Assembly: GCF_012163145.1 (NCBI RefSeq)
Contig: NZ_JAAVTX010000008.1
Span: 1-64,000, forward strand
DNA: 64,000 nucleotides
Direction of reading: 5' to 3'
DNA from: Falsiroseomonas frigidaquae
GTDB lineage: Bacteria; Pseudomonadota; Alphaproteobacteria; Acetobacterales; Acetobacteraceae
The notes under the pieces are model-generated. The model ran no database searches, was not told the origin of the DNA, and was given only the letters and a program-made list of their open reading frames with translations. Made by a program: the position numbers and the translations under genes. Of the stretch, positions 15,982 to 24,445 are shown piece after piece. Every line of letters starts with the position of its first letter. Position 1 is the first letter of the stretch.

Positions 15982-16008
15982 GAGTTTGACCCGCCTCGGC
16001 ACAAACTC
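15982..16008. repeat. Inverted repeat upstream of the OmpA-like gene
   Basis: GAGTTTG (15982-15988) and CAAACTC (16002-16008) are exact complements 13 bases apart, 40 bases before the ATG. This could be an operator or a hairpin in the leader RNA. No matching regulator is known. Confidence 0.4.
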
Positions 16009-16047
16009 ACGCCTCCGGTGCCAGTATTTGTCTTTGAGGAGATTGTC

Positions 16048-17124
16048 ATGAGCCTGAGGAAGATTCTTCTGGCCGCCACGGTGCTGGCGCTGCCGGTCGC
16101 CGCGAACGCCCAGCCCATCAGCGGCCTCTATGTCGGCGCCGGCGCCGGTGTGAACCTGCGCCAGGAATCGGACGCGACGCTGTCCAACAACATGCTTGGC
16201 CCGCGCAACGGCACCGCCGAGTTCAACTACGGCTATGTCGGCGTGATCAGCCTGGGCTACGGCTTCGGCAACGGCGTCCGCGCCGAGATCGAGGGCTCCT
16301 ACCGCCACAATGAAGTGGACGACGTCTCCGGCTTCGGCCTGGCCGGCAATGCCCGCTCCCTCGGCAGCGCCACCACCTACGGCGTGATGGCCAATGCCCT
16401 GTACGACTTCGACCTCGGCCCGGGCAGCTTCGTCACCCCCTATGTCGGCGTCGGTGCCGGCTACCAGTGGGTGGACAACGACATCCGCGGCAACGTGAGC
16501 GCCCCCGGCACCGTGCGCATCGATGGCACCGATGGCCGCTTCGCCTACCAGGCGATCGTCGGCGCCGCCTTCCCGATCGCGCAGGTCCCCGGCCTGGCCA
16601 TCACCACCGAGTACCGCTTCATGGGCACGCTCGACAACGAGGTCGATGCGCGTCGTGACTTCTCCGCGCGCGGCACCGCCGAGCAGGACAACATGAACCA
16701 CAGCCTGCTGATCGGCCTGCGCTACGCCTTCGGCGTGACGCCGCCGCCGCCGGTCGTGGCGCCGGTTGCCCCGCCGGCCGCCGCCCCGCAGGTCGCCCGC
16801 ACCTACCTGGTGTTCTTCGACTTCGACCGCGCCGACCTGACGGACCGTGCCCGCCAGATCATCGGTGAGGCCGCGACGAACAGCCAGAGCGTCGGCACCA
16901 CCCGCATCGAGGTCTCCGGCCACGCCGACCGCTCCGGCACGCCGCAGTACAACCAGCGCCTGTCCGAGCGCCGCGCCGCCGCCGTGGCCGCGGAACTCGA
17001 GCGCCGTGGCGTGCCGCGCGCCGCGATGGCCATCCAGGCCTTCGGCGAGAGCCGCCCGCTGGTCCCGACCGCCGACGGCGTGCGCGAGCCGCAGAACCGC
17101 CGCGTGGAAATCGTCCTGCGCTGA
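16048..17124 (+). CDS. OmpA family outer membrane protein
   Basis: Outer membrane protein of 358 residues. A signal peptide (MSLRKILLAATVLALPVAANA, cleavage near 22) is followed by an eight-strand barrel of about 210 residues (GLYVGAGAGVNLRQ to LLIGLRYAFGV), a Pro/Ala linker (TPPPPVVAPVAPPAAAPQ), and a C-terminal OmpA domain. The latter has VFFDFDRADLTDRARQI and SGHADRSGTPQYNQRLSERRA, holding the Asp and Arg that bind peptidoglycan. It anchors the outer membrane to the wall. The start at 16048 follows GAGGAG and gives a proper signal peptide, unlike the GTG at 16018. A strong terminator follows. Confidence 0.95.
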   Translation: MSLRKILLAATVLALPVAANAQPISGLYVGAGAGVNLRQESDATLSNNMLGPRNGTAEFNYGYVGVISLGYGFGNGVRAEIEGSYRHNEVDDVSGFGLAGNARSLGSATTYGVMANALYDFDLGPGSFVTPYVGVGAGYQWVDNDIRGNVSAPGTVRIDGTDGRFAYQAIVGAAFPIAQVPGLAITTEYRFMGTLDNEVDARRDFSARGTAEQDNMNHSLLIGLRYAFGVTPPPPVVAPVAPPAAAPQVARTYLVFFDFDRADLTDRARQIIGEAATNSQSVGTTRIEVSGHADRSGTPQYNQRLSERRAAAVAAELERRGVPRAAMAIQAFGESRPLVPTADGVREPQNRRVEIVLR

Positions 17125-17155
17125 TCGCAGGACGCTCGACGCAGCAACCGGAACG

Positions 17156-17185
17156 GGGGGTGCCGCAAGGCACCCCCTTTTCTTT
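17156..17185 (+). terminator. Rho-independent terminator of the OmpA-like gene
   Basis: GGGGGTGCC (17156-17164) and GGCACCCCC (17169-17177) pair around GCAA and are followed by TTTTCTTTT. Confidence 0.93.
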
Positions 17186-17244
17186 TGCCGTTTCCTCGCC
17201 GGGTGCCTCTTTCCTTTTGCCCTGGCGCGGGGAAGTCTGCGCGC

Positions 17245-17853
17245 ATGATTCTCATCGGCCGCAACCTGTCCCCCTTCGTCCGCCGCACCGCGGCCAGCCT
17301 CAACCTGCTCGGCCTGCACTACGTGCAGCGGCCCTTCAGCGTGGCGCAGAACGCGGAGGAGATCCGCGGCTTCAACCCGCTGGGCCGCGTACCCGCCCTG
17401 GTGATGGAGGATGGCGAGGTGCTGGTGGACAGCAGCGTCATCCTGGATGCGCTGGACGAGTTGGCCGGCCCCGATCGCGCCCTGGTGCCGCGTTCCGGCA
17501 CGGCGCGGCGCGCGGTGCTCCGAGCGGTGGCGATCGGCGTCGGTGCGACGGAGAAGGTGGTCGGAGCCTATTACGAGTCGCGCCGCCCCGATGCGGTGCG
17601 CTGGGAAGAAGCGCAGGCGAAGCTCACCGCACAGGCCCAGGCCGGCTTCGCCGCGCTTGACCGCCTGGCCGAAGCGGGCGGCTGGCTGTGTGACGAGAAC
17701 CTGACGCAGGCCGATGTAACGGCCGTCACCGGGCTGGATTTCGCTGACCGGGTGCTGCCGGACCTGGCGGCCGGGCGCTTCCCCGCGCTGGCAGCGCTGC
17801 GCGATCGCGCCAATGCCATCCCGGCCATCGGCGACACCCGCTTCAAGGACTGA
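17245..17853 (+). CDS. Glutathione S-transferase family protein
   Basis: Cytosolic GST-like protein of 202 residues. The thioredoxin-fold N-terminus reads MILIGRNLSPFVRRTAASLNLLGL, with Ser9 at the position of the catalytic Ser/Cys, and FNPLGRVPALVMEDGEVLVDSSVI holds the cis-Pro and the DSS glutathione-binding turn. The C-terminal helical domain includes LTQADVTAVTGLDFADRV. The ATG at 17245 is preferred; the frame open to 17185 reads through the preceding terminator. It stands alone and its substrate is unknown. Confidence 0.9.
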   Translation: MILIGRNLSPFVRRTAASLNLLGLHYVQRPFSVAQNAEEIRGFNPLGRVPALVMEDGEVLVDSSVILDALDELAGPDRALVPRSGTARRAVLRAVAIGVGATEKVVGAYYESRRPDAVRWEEAQAKLTAQAQAGFAALDRLAEAGGWLCDENLTQADVTAVTGLDFADRVLPDLAAGRFPALAALRDRANAIPAIGDTRFKD

Positions 17854-18027
17854 GCCTCGCAAACGGGCAGGCCCGGCGGAGGCGGCTCGTTCCGGGTCAT
17901 CTTTTGGGCAGACCGCCTCGAATGTCGCCAAAATTCATGTTGCAGCGCAGCATTTTCACCGCTAGGAAAGTTGCCGGGAGTACCGCTTCAGACACGGCCG
18001 TGAAGGCTGCGAAGGAGCGCGCGCACC

Positions 18028-18780
18028 ATGAGGATCGGATCACCCACTCGGCGAGGCCTGATTGGCGGGGCACTTGCCGCCCCGCTGATTCTGCGCCCCG
18101 CCCCAGCCCGGGCGATGGAGCCGGTCGATATCGAGCTGGTTCTCGCCGTGGATGTCAGCCGCTCCGTCGATGAGGAGGAGCAGGAACTGCAGTTCCGCGG
18201 CTATGCCGCCGCCTTCCGCGACCCAAGGCTGATCGAAGGCATCGCCGGCGGCCCGCTCGGCCAGATCGCGGTGACGCTGTTCACCTGGTCCGACTGGCAC
18301 ATCCAGGAATTGCTGGTGCCCTGGACCCGGGTGGATGGCGCTGCCACCGCGGAGGGGCTGGCCCAGGCCCTGGATGCCGCGCCGCGCCGCACCTGGCTCT
18401 ATACCTCGATCTCCGGCGCCATGGACTATGCGGCCGGGCTGTTCGGCCAGGGCTACGAGGGCACGCGGAAGGTGGTGGACATCTCCGGCGACGGCATCAG
18501 CAATTCCGGTCGTCCGGTGGCCGAGGCGCGGTCCGATGCGCTGGCGAAGGGCATCGTGATGAACGGGCTGGCGGTACTCGACCGCTCGCCACAGCCATGG
18601 ACCGCCGGCATGCCACCGCTGGACGACTATTACCGCGACGAGGTGATCGGCGGGCCCGGCGCCTTCCTGATGGTGGCGGAGGGCTTCAACGCCTTCGAAA
18701 CCGCGGTGAAGCGCAAGATCATCCGCGAGATCGCCACCGCCCCGCCACCTGGCCCGCTGGTCGAGCGAGCCTATGCCTGA
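18028..18780 (+). CDS. DUF1194 domain protein (vWA-like, exported)
   Basis: A 250-residue exported protein of the DUF1194 family, which has a von Willebrand A-like fold. A twin-arginine-like signal (PTRRGLIGGALAAPLIL, cleavage near residue 29) precedes VDIELVLAVDVSRSVDEEEQ, which contains the DxSxS metal-site motif. Later KVVDISGDGISNSG supplies the second acidic cluster. The role is unknown. Its last ten bases overlap the convergent DUF3072 gene. The gap before it (17854-18027) holds no clear feature beyond weak promoter-like boxes around 17940. Confidence 0.92.
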   Translation: MRIGSPTRRGLIGGALAAPLILRPAPARAMEPVDIELVLAVDVSRSVDEEEQELQFRGYAAAFRDPRLIEGIAGGPLGQIAVTLFTWSDWHIQELLVPWTRVDGAATAEGLAQALDAAPRRTWLYTSISGAMDYAAGLFGQGYEGTRKVVDISGDGISNSGRPVAEARSDALAKGIVMNGLAVLDRSPQPWTAGMPPLDDYYRDEVIGGPGAFLMVAEGFNAFETAVKRKIIREIATAPPPGPLVERAYA

Positions 18781-19019
18781 TTGCGGCCGCGCCCGGTCCT
18801 TGCCTGCAGCTCATCGATGCGTATCGAGGCTTCAGCCTTCGACAGCGAGGGATCGAATTCCTCCTTCGCCTCCTCGCTCAGCGTCTTGAGGTAGGAGGCC
18901 TGGGCGCCAGTCATCGGCTCCTCCCCCGTGGTCCAGTCCGCGGGGTCCTTGATGGTGTTGGAGCCCGGTTCCGGATTGGTCTTGGGGTTGTCGTCCTCGG
19001 GCGCGTTCTGGTCGGACAT
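18771..19019 (-). CDS. DUF3072 domain small protein
   Basis: An 82-residue acidic protein of the DUF3072 family. The diagnostic segment is DPADWTTGEEPMTGAQASYL followed by KTLSEEAKEEFDPSLSKAEASIRIDELQ. Function unknown; related proteins are general soluble proteins found with stress or DNA-related genes. The ATG at 19019 is chosen since residues added by the frame up to 19124 are Arg-rich and not family-like. The 3' end overlaps DUF1194 tail to tail. Confidence 0.88.
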   Translation of the reverse strand: MSDQNAPEDDNPKTNPEPGSNTIKDPADWTTGEEPMTGAQASYLKTLSEEAKEEFDPSLSKAEASIRIDELQARTGRGRNQA

Positions 19020-19171
19020 GCTGCTGTGCTCCGGCGTGGAGTTGCCAGAACGTTCACGGCGCCGCCGGGTTGCAGCGGCCTGCCCGAACATATTTCCGAC
19101 ACGAAACGTCCTTGGCGTGGGCATGACTGGCGTGCAGGGTTTGCGCCTGGGTTCAACCAGGGAGAAACGCC

Positions 19172-19534
19172 ATGCGCCGCCTGCTGCTCACCGCCCTCGT
19201 CGCCGCCTGCCTGTCACCTGCCGCCGCACAGGCGCAGGGCCGGCAGGATTTCAGCATGATCAACCGCAGCGGCTACCAGATCGACCAGATCTATGTCGGT
19301 CCGTCCTCCAGCCCGAACTGGGGCAGCGACCTGCTGGGCAGCAACGTGCTGCGCAACGGACAGACCTTCAACGTGACCTTCCCGAACCGGTCACCGGAAT
19401 GCCTGTGGGACATCAAGGTGGTCTATAATGACGGCGACCAGTCGGAGCTGCGCCAGGCCAATCTGTGCCGGATCAGCCGCATCACCATCCACTGGGACCG
19501 CAACCGCAACGACTCGCGTTTCGTCGCGGAATAG
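19172..19534 (+). CDS. Small exported protein of unknown function
   Basis: A 120-residue product with a signal peptide (MRRLLLTALVAACLSPAAAQA, cleavage near 21). The mature ~98 residues read FSMINRSGYQIDQIYVGPSS, then NWGSDLLGSNVLRNGQTF and a paired Cys (ECLWDIKV, ANLCRIS), resembling a small beta-sandwich domain seen in many uncharacterised alphaproteobacterial exported proteins. A GGGAGAAACGCC ribosome site supports the ATG. Function unknown. Confidence 0.85.
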   Translation: MRRLLLTALVAACLSPAAAQAQGRQDFSMINRSGYQIDQIYVGPSSSPNWGSDLLGSNVLRNGQTFNVTFPNRSPECLWDIKVVYNDGDQSELRQANLCRISRITIHWDRNRNDSRFVAE

Positions 19535-19541
19535 GCGCGGA

Positions 19542-20270
19542 TCAGTTCCGCGCCTTGACCAATAGGAAGGTCGGCCGGTCGCGTTCCTTGGCCAGATTGG
19601 GCTGGGCGGCGATCTGTTCGTCGCTCGCCCCCCATTCCTGCAATCCGGCCAGGGTGAAGCCAGCGCCGATCAAGGCGTTCAGAAGCGTGGCCATGCAGCG
19701 ATGCTGCTTCACCACGCTGGCCTCCAGCCATTCCGTGTTGCGCGGCCCGTCCAGCAGATAGCGGTCAAGCGGCCAGATGCGACGTCCATCCGCCAGGGTC
19801 TCCCAGCCCTGGCGGCTGGGCGCGGTGCGCAGCGGGTGTTCCTGCGAGAAGACCAGCATTCCACCTGGTGCCATGGCCGCATGCACCTGGCGGAGCATCC
19901 CAGGCAGATCCTCCACATAATGGAAGGCGAGCGAACTGAAGACCAGGTCGAAACCGGCCACCGGCAGGTCCAGAGCATCCAGGTCGCCCTGACGGTATTC
20001 GATGTCTTCGCCCGAAGTCAGTTCCCGCGCCCGCGCCAGCATGCGCTCCGAGATATCGATGCCCAGAACGGATTGCGCGCCCTGCCCGATCGCCCAGCGC
20101 GCAAACCAGCCATAGCCGCAGCCGAGATCCAACACGCGCAGATTGGCCATCTCCGGAATCATCGGCCGCAGCGCCGGCCATTCCGGCGCGGCATCCAGCC
20201 CCTGCTCGGAGCGCGGCTTCCGCGCATATTCGGCGAAGAAGCCCGGATCGTCGTAGATGTTCTGCGCCAC
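19542..20270 (-). CDS. Class I SAM-dependent methyltransferase
   Basis: A 242-residue methyltransferase with the Rossmann-like SAM fold. Motif I is VLDLGCGYG at residues 46-54; IDISERMLARARE, QGDLDALDLP and LVFSSLAFHYVEDLP are the following motifs. It starts MAQNIYDDPGFFAEYA, typical of the UbiE/SmtA-like group. It lies three bases after the RraA-like gene on the same strand, as the last member of a five-gene run with sugar-acid enzymes; its part in that pathway is unclear. Substrate unknown. Confidence 0.9.
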   Translation of the reverse strand: MAQNIYDDPGFFAEYARKPRSEQGLDAAPEWPALRPMIPEMANLRVLDLGCGYGWFARWAIGQGAQSVLGIDISERMLARARELTSGEDIEYRQGDLDALDLPVAGFDLVFSSLAFHYVEDLPGMLRQVHAAMAPGGMLVFSQEHPLRTAPSRQGWETLADGRRIWPLDRYLLDGPRNTEWLEASVVKQHRCMATLLNALIGAGFTLAGLQEWGASDEQIAAQPNLAKERDRPTFLLVKARN

Positions 20271-20273
20271 GGC

Positions 20274-20990
20274 CTACCGCCCGTGTTGCTTCCGCCAGGC
20301 GGCGAAGCGCTCCAGGTTGCTCTCATCCGTCGGCGGATACAGGCCGAGGATGGACTGGCCACCGGCCACCATCTCCTGCACGAAATCCTCGAAGGCGGTC
20401 ATCTCGACGGCCTCGGCGGTGACTTCCTCCGCGATATGGGCCGGGATGACGATGACGCCGTCATTGTCTCCCACCAGCACATCGCCCGGGAACACCGGCG
20501 CGTCGCCGCAGCCGATCGGCACGTTCATCTCGATCGGCTGGTGCAGGGTGAGGTTCGTGGGGGCGGATGGCCGGGCATGAAAGGCCGGGATCGCCAGCTT
20601 CGCGATATCCGCCGCATCGCGGAAGCCGCCATCGGTCACCACGCCGGCCACGCCGCGCACCATCAGCCGCGTCACCAGGATGCCGCCGGCCGAGGCCGCG
20701 CGCGGGTCCTTGCGGCTGTCCACGACGAAGATGTGGCCGGGCGGGCAATCCTCGACGCCCTTGCGCTGCGGGTGGGACCGGTCGCGGAAGGCGGAGAGCG
20801 GGTTCAGATCCTCCCGCGCCGGAATCGTCCGCAGCGTGAAGGCCTCCCCCACCATGCTCTCGCCGAGCGGCGCCAGCGGCAGCACGCCCTGGATCATCTG
20901 GCTGCGGAAGCCGCGCTTGTAGAGCGCGGTGGCGAGTGTGGCGGTGGAGACGCGCTTCAGCGCGGCGCGGGTCTGTTCGTGCAAGGCCAT
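20274..20990 (-). CDS. RraA-like protein (HMG/CHA aldolase superfamily)
   Basis: A 238-residue protein of the RraA/4-hydroxy-4-methyl-2-oxoglutarate aldolase superfamily. The metal and substrate site GVAGVVTDGGFRDAADI (Arg-Asp pair) and VLVGDNDGVIVIPAHIAEE are clear. True RraA inhibits RNase E, but members beside catabolic genes are usually aldolases or decarboxylases acting on oxaloacetate-like acids. Here it sits between a class II aldolase and a methyltransferase, favouring a metabolic role. The start at 20990 leaves two bases after the aldolase stop; 21005 is possible with overlap. Confidence 0.88.
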   Translation of the reverse strand: MALHEQTRAALKRVSTATLATALYKRGFRSQMIQGVLPLAPLGESMVGEAFTLRTIPAREDLNPLSAFRDRSHPQRKGVEDCPPGHIFVVDSRKDPRAASAGGILVTRLMVRGVAGVVTDGGFRDAADIAKLAIPAFHARPSAPTNLTLHQPIEMNVPIGCGDAPVFPGDVLVGDNDGVIVIPAHIAEEVTAEAVEMTAFEDFVQEMVAGGQSILGLYPPTDESNLERFAAWRKQHGR

Positions 20991-20992
20991 GG

Positions 20993-21772
20993 TCAGCAGC
21001 GCCAATCCGTGCGGTCGCCCTCGATCAGGCGCAGGCTGGCTTCCCAGGCGAGCTTCAGGGTCGGGCTGTTCGGGTCGCGGCCATACTGGCTGGCGGTGCG
21101 CAGGCGCACTTCCTCCGGCGGCAGGATCAGCTTGGCGCCACCGGACAGGGCGGCGACCTGCGCCTGGCAGGCGCGCTCCAGGTAGTAGATCTGGTTCCAG
21201 GCTTCCGGGATGCTGCGGCCGGTGACCAGCAGGCCGTGGTTCACCAGGATCATCGCCGAATGCTGGCCGAGATCGGCGACCAGCCGGTCCCGTTCCTCCA
21301 GATCCAGCGCGATGCCCTCATAGCCGTGATAGGCGAGGCGGCCGTAGAATTTCAGCGCGTGCTGGCTGATCGGCAGCAGCCCGTGTTCCTGCGCGGAGAC
21401 GGCGATGCCGGCGGCGGTGTGGGTGTGCACCACGCATTGCGCATCCTCCCGCGCCGCATGGATGGCGGAATGGATGACGAAGCCGGCCTTGTTCACCGTG
21501 GTCGGGGCGGCCGGGTGGTGCGGGTCCACCACATTGCCGTCCAGGTCGATCTTCACCAGGTCGCTGGCGCGCATCTCATGGAACAGCACGCCGTAGCGGT
21601 TGATGAGGAAATGGTGCTCCGGCCCCGGGATGCGGGCGCTGATATGGGTGTAGATCAGGTCCGTCATCTTGTGATGCGCGACCAGGCGATACAGCGCCGC
21701 GAGGTCGCAGCGGATCGCCCATTCAGCCTCGTCGATACCGGTGGGAATGCGGGAGGGGGCGTTGATGTCCAT
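20993..21772 (-). CDS. Class II aldolase/adducin family protein
   Basis: A 259-residue zinc-dependent aldolase-family enzyme related to L-fuculose-phosphate aldolase. Zinc ligands appear as VVHTHTAAG (H116, H118) and ILVNHGLLV (H179). Longer class II members of this kind act on sugar acids or are described as decarboxylases of 3-oxo-tetronate type. The frame is open upstream to 22102, but the ATG at 21772 starts the domain. It follows the FAH-family gene by 17 bases and precedes the RraA-like gene, so it is inside one operon. Confidence 0.92.
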   Translation of the reverse strand: MDINAPSRIPTGIDEAEWAIRCDLAALYRLVAHHKMTDLIYTHISARIPGPEHHFLINRYGVLFHEMRASDLVKIDLDGNVVDPHHPAAPTTVNKAGFVIHSAIHAAREDAQCVVHTHTAAGIAVSAQEHGLLPISQHALKFYGRLAYHGYEGIALDLEERDRLVADLGQHSAMILVNHGLLVTGRSIPEAWNQIYYLERACQAQVAALSGGAKLILPPEEVRLRTASQYGRDPNSPTLKLAWEASLRLIEGDRTDWRC

Positions 21773-21789
21773 GGGATCCTCGGGACCGT

Positions 21790-22587
21790 TCAGGCGACAG
21801 TATTGGACAGGATGCCGAGGCCGGAAACCTCGAACTCCAGCGCATCGCCGGAGACCAGGAAGCGCGGCGGCTTCTGGGTGGCGCCGGTGCCTTCGGGAGA
21901 GCCCGTGGCGATCACGTCGCCGGGCAGCAGCGGGGTGATGGTGGAGAGATAGGCAATGATCTTCTCGAGTCCGAAGAACATCGCGCCCGCCTTGCTGTCC
22001 TGCACGGTGCGGCCGTTCAGCCGGGTCTGCAGGCGAAGCTCGCGCCAATCGCTGACCTCGTCCGAGGTCGTGACATAGGGCCCCCAGCTGCCCGACTCGC
22101 AAAAATTCTTGCCGGCGGTGACGCTGTGCGCCTGCCAGTCGCGCACCGAGCCATCGTTGAGGATGGTGTAGCCGCCGACATGCGCCAGCGCGTCAGCCTC
22201 CGCTATGCGGTGGCCGGCCTTGCCGATCACCACGGCCAGCTCGCATTCATAGTCGAACTGCACCGAGACACCCGGCGGCCGCAGCGCCGCGCCATGCGCG
22301 ACCAACGCCGCCTGGTGCTTGATGAAGTAGGAGATGTTGGCCGGCCCCTTCACCTCGCCGCCCAGCGGGTGCGGCTTCGGGTAGTTCAGGCCGATGCAGA
22401 ACAGCCGGGCGGCGGGTAGCGGCGCGGTGATGGTGACAGCGGCAAGCTGCCAGCGCCCGTCCTCGTCCGGCGGACCCTCGCGCAGCACGGTGGAGAGGTC
22501 CGGGCTGCCGGCGAAGCCGATCACCGTCTCCCCCTCCAGCCGCCCCGTGCGGGCCAGGCCATCGGCGGTGAATGCGAGGAGTTTCAT
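21790..22587 (-). CDS. Fumarylacetoacetate hydrolase family protein
   Basis: A 265-residue FAH-family enzyme. LFCIGLNYPKPHPLGGE is the family start of the catalytic domain; VQFDYECELAVVIGKAG contains the metal-binding glutamates; GDVIATGSPEGTGATQKPP is the conserved substrate loop. Members hydrolyse, decarboxylate or dehydrate 2-oxo acids such as acylpyruvates, 2,4-diketo-3-deoxy sugar acids or ureidoglycolate. With a gluconate-5-dehydrogenase-like SDR and a class II aldolase in the same run, a sugar-acid path is likely, which is inference. Confidence 0.93.
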   Translation of the reverse strand: MKLLAFTADGLARTGRLEGETVIGFAGSPDLSTVLREGPPDEDGRWQLAAVTITAPLPAARLFCIGLNYPKPHPLGGEVKGPANISYFIKHQAALVAHGAALRPPGVSVQFDYECELAVVIGKAGHRIAEADALAHVGGYTILNDGSVRDWQAHSVTAGKNFCESGSWGPYVTTSDEVSDWRELRLQTRLNGRTVQDSKAGAMFFGLEKIIAYLSTITPLLPGDVIATGSPEGTGATQKPPRFLVSGDALEFEVSGLGILSNTVA

Positions 22588-22667
22588 GCGGCTGGTCCCA
22601 TGAGTCTGGCGGGACCGGAGGCGGCCCGGCTTTCGCGATTACGGCAGGCCGCCCGGCCCGGCAACCG

Positions 22668-23435
22668 CTACACCACCGCGGTCATCCCGCCATCGACATA
22701 CAGCAGGTGGCCATTGACGAAATCCGAGGCGCGGGAGGCCAGGAACACCGTCGCGCCCACCAGCTCCTCCACATTGCCCCAGCGCCCGGCCGGCACGCGC
22801 TGGCACAGCCATTCGGTGAATTTCGCATCATCGACCAGCGGCTTGGTCAGGTCGGTGGCGAAGTAGCCCGGCGCCACGGCATTCACCTGGATGCCGCCCT
22901 TGGCCCATTCGGCGCAGAGCGTGCGCGTCATCATGCGCACCGCGCCCTTGCTGGTGGCGTAGGGGGAGATGGTGGCGCGGCCGAGCTCCGACTGCACGCT
23001 GGCGATGTTGATGATCTTGCCATGGCCGCGTTCCAGCATCCGCTTGCCGACGGCCTGGGCCATGAAGAACACCGCCTCCACATTGGTGGACATCACCTCC
23101 CGGAAGGTCTCCGGCGTCACGGATACGGCGGGGAAGCGGCGGTTGATGCCGGCATTGTTCACCAGCACCTCGATCGGGCCGAGACGGGTCTCGATCTCGG
23201 CCACCGCGGCATCCAGGGCATGCGGGTCGGTCACGTCGAAGCCGGCCTCGGTCACGTCCAGCCCTTCCGCGGCCAGGGTGCGGGTGGCCTCGGCCAGCAC
23301 CTTGGGGTCGCGGCCGTTCAGCACCACGCTGGCGCCGGCCTGGCCGAGGCCGCGCGCCAGGGCGAAGCCGATGCCGCGGCTGGAGCCGGTGATCAGCACC
23401 CGGCGCCCCTTCAGGTCGAACAGCCCTTGCGTCAT
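22668..23435 (-). CDS. SDR family oxidoreductase, gluconate 5-dehydrogenase-like
   Basis: A 255-residue classical SDR. TGSSRGIG (16-23), NNAG (93-96), Ser146 and Y159-xxx-K163 are all present. The overall text, with GINRRFPAVSVTPETFREVM and YFATDLTKPLVDDAKFTEWL, is strongly like gluconate 5-dehydrogenases (Gno/IdnO) that interconvert gluconate and 5-ketogluconate. It is the first gene of the minus-strand run and is divergent, by 47 bases, from the 2-hydroxyacid dehydrogenase; both handle oxo/hydroxy sugar acids in other bacteria. Confidence 0.92.
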   Translation of the reverse strand: MTQGLFDLKGRRVLITGSSRGIGFALARGLGQAGASVVLNGRDPKVLAEATRTLAAEGLDVTEAGFDVTDPHALDAAVAEIETRLGPIEVLVNNAGINRRFPAVSVTPETFREVMSTNVEAVFFMAQAVGKRMLERGHGKIINIASVQSELGRATISPYATSKGAVRMMTRTLCAEWAKGGIQVNAVAPGYFATDLTKPLVDDAKFTEWLCQRVPAGRWGNVEELVGATVFLASRASDFVNGHLLYVDGGMTAVV

Positions 23436-23482
23436 TCTCGTCTCCTGCCCTTCATTCGGGGGCGAAGGTGCGGGGAAACGGG

Positions 23483-24430
23483 ATGTCGGACAAGCCGGGG
23501 CTGCTGGTGGTGGGCGAATTGCCCGATTGGGATCTTGAGGCCCTCGCGAAGCGCTTCACCCTGCACCTGTACTGGCAGGCGGCCGACAAGGCGGCGATGC
23601 TGGAAGCCGGGCGGGACAGCATCGTGGCGATCTCCACCAAGGGCGAGATCGGCGCCGATGCCGCGCTGATGGATGCGCTGCCGCGCACGCGGATCATCGC
23701 CTGCTACGGCGTCGGCGTGGATGCCATCGACCTGGAAGCCGCCCGCGCGCGCGGGATCCGCGTGACCAACACGCCGGATGTGCTGACCGAGGAAGTGGCC
23801 GACATGGCCATGATGCTGATGATGGCCGCGGCGCGGAACCTGCGGCTGGGCGAGGCCTGGATCCGCGACGGATCCTGGCAGGCGAAGGGCGCCATGCCGC
23901 TGACCACGCGGGTCTGGGGCAAGCGGCTGGGGATCGTCGGCCTGGGGCGCATCGGCAAGGCCATCGGGAAGCGGGCGGCGGCCTTCGGCATGGACATCGC
24001 CTATTCCGGCCGCTCACCGCAGCCGGGGCTGCCCTATACCCACTACCCGACGCCGGCGGCGCTGGCGCCGCATGTGGATGTGTTCTGCGTCTCCGCCGCC
24101 GGGGGGGCCGCCACGCGCGGCCTGGTGGATCGCGCGGCGATCGAGGCGCTGAACCCCGGCGCGATCTTCGTCAACGTCTCCCGCGGCACGGTGGTGGATG
24201 AGGCGGCTCTGCTGGAAGCGCTGCGGGATGGGCGGATTGGCGCCGCCGGGCTCGACGTGTTCCTGAACGAGCCGGCGATCGACCCGGAATTCCTCACCTT
24301 CCCCAACGTGGTCCTGCAGCCGCATGCCGCCAGCGGCACGGTGGAGACGCGGAAGGACATGGGCCGGCTGATGCGGGAGAATCTGGAAGCGCAGATCGAT
24401 GGCCGCCCGCTGCTGACGGCCATCGTCTGA
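23483..24430 (+). CDS. 2-hydroxyacid dehydrogenase (GhrB/2-ketogluconate reductase-like)
   Basis: NAD(P)-dependent D-2-hydroxyacid dehydrogenase of 315 residues. The nucleotide motif is GLGRIGKAIG; the catalytic Arg is in VNVSRGTVVDE, the Glu in FLNEPAID, and the His in LQPHAASGT, the full R-E-H set. The N-terminal catalytic-domain segment IACYGVGVDAIDLEAARARGI is standard. The ATG at 23483 is preceded by GGGGAAACGGG. Opposite-strand gluconate-type SDR suggests action on keto-sugar acids or glyoxylate/hydroxypyruvate. Confidence 0.93.
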   Translation: MSDKPGLLVVGELPDWDLEALAKRFTLHLYWQAADKAAMLEAGRDSIVAISTKGEIGADAALMDALPRTRIIACYGVGVDAIDLEAARARGIRVTNTPDVLTEEVADMAMMLMMAAARNLRLGEAWIRDGSWQAKGAMPLTTRVWGKRLGIVGLGRIGKAIGKRAAAFGMDIAYSGRSPQPGLPYTHYPTPAALAPHVDVFCVSAAGGAATRGLVDRAAIEALNPGAIFVNVSRGTVVDEAALLEALRDGRIGAAGLDVFLNEPAIDPEFLTFPNVVLQPHAASGTVETRKDMGRLMRENLEAQIDGRPLLTAIV

Positions 24431-24445
24431 GCCGCGGCGGCCCCG

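Noticed and set aside
14413-17931. Minus-strand open frame of 1172 codons across purK, the OmpA gene and GST
   Set aside because: It is antisense to four well-supported genes, is rich in Arg, Ala, Gly and His as expected of a shadow in high-GC DNA, and has no domain or ribosome site.
20274-20990. RNase E inhibitor RraA
   Set aside because: It is longer than E. coli RraA and lies in a catabolic operon; an aldolase or decarboxylase role is more likely.
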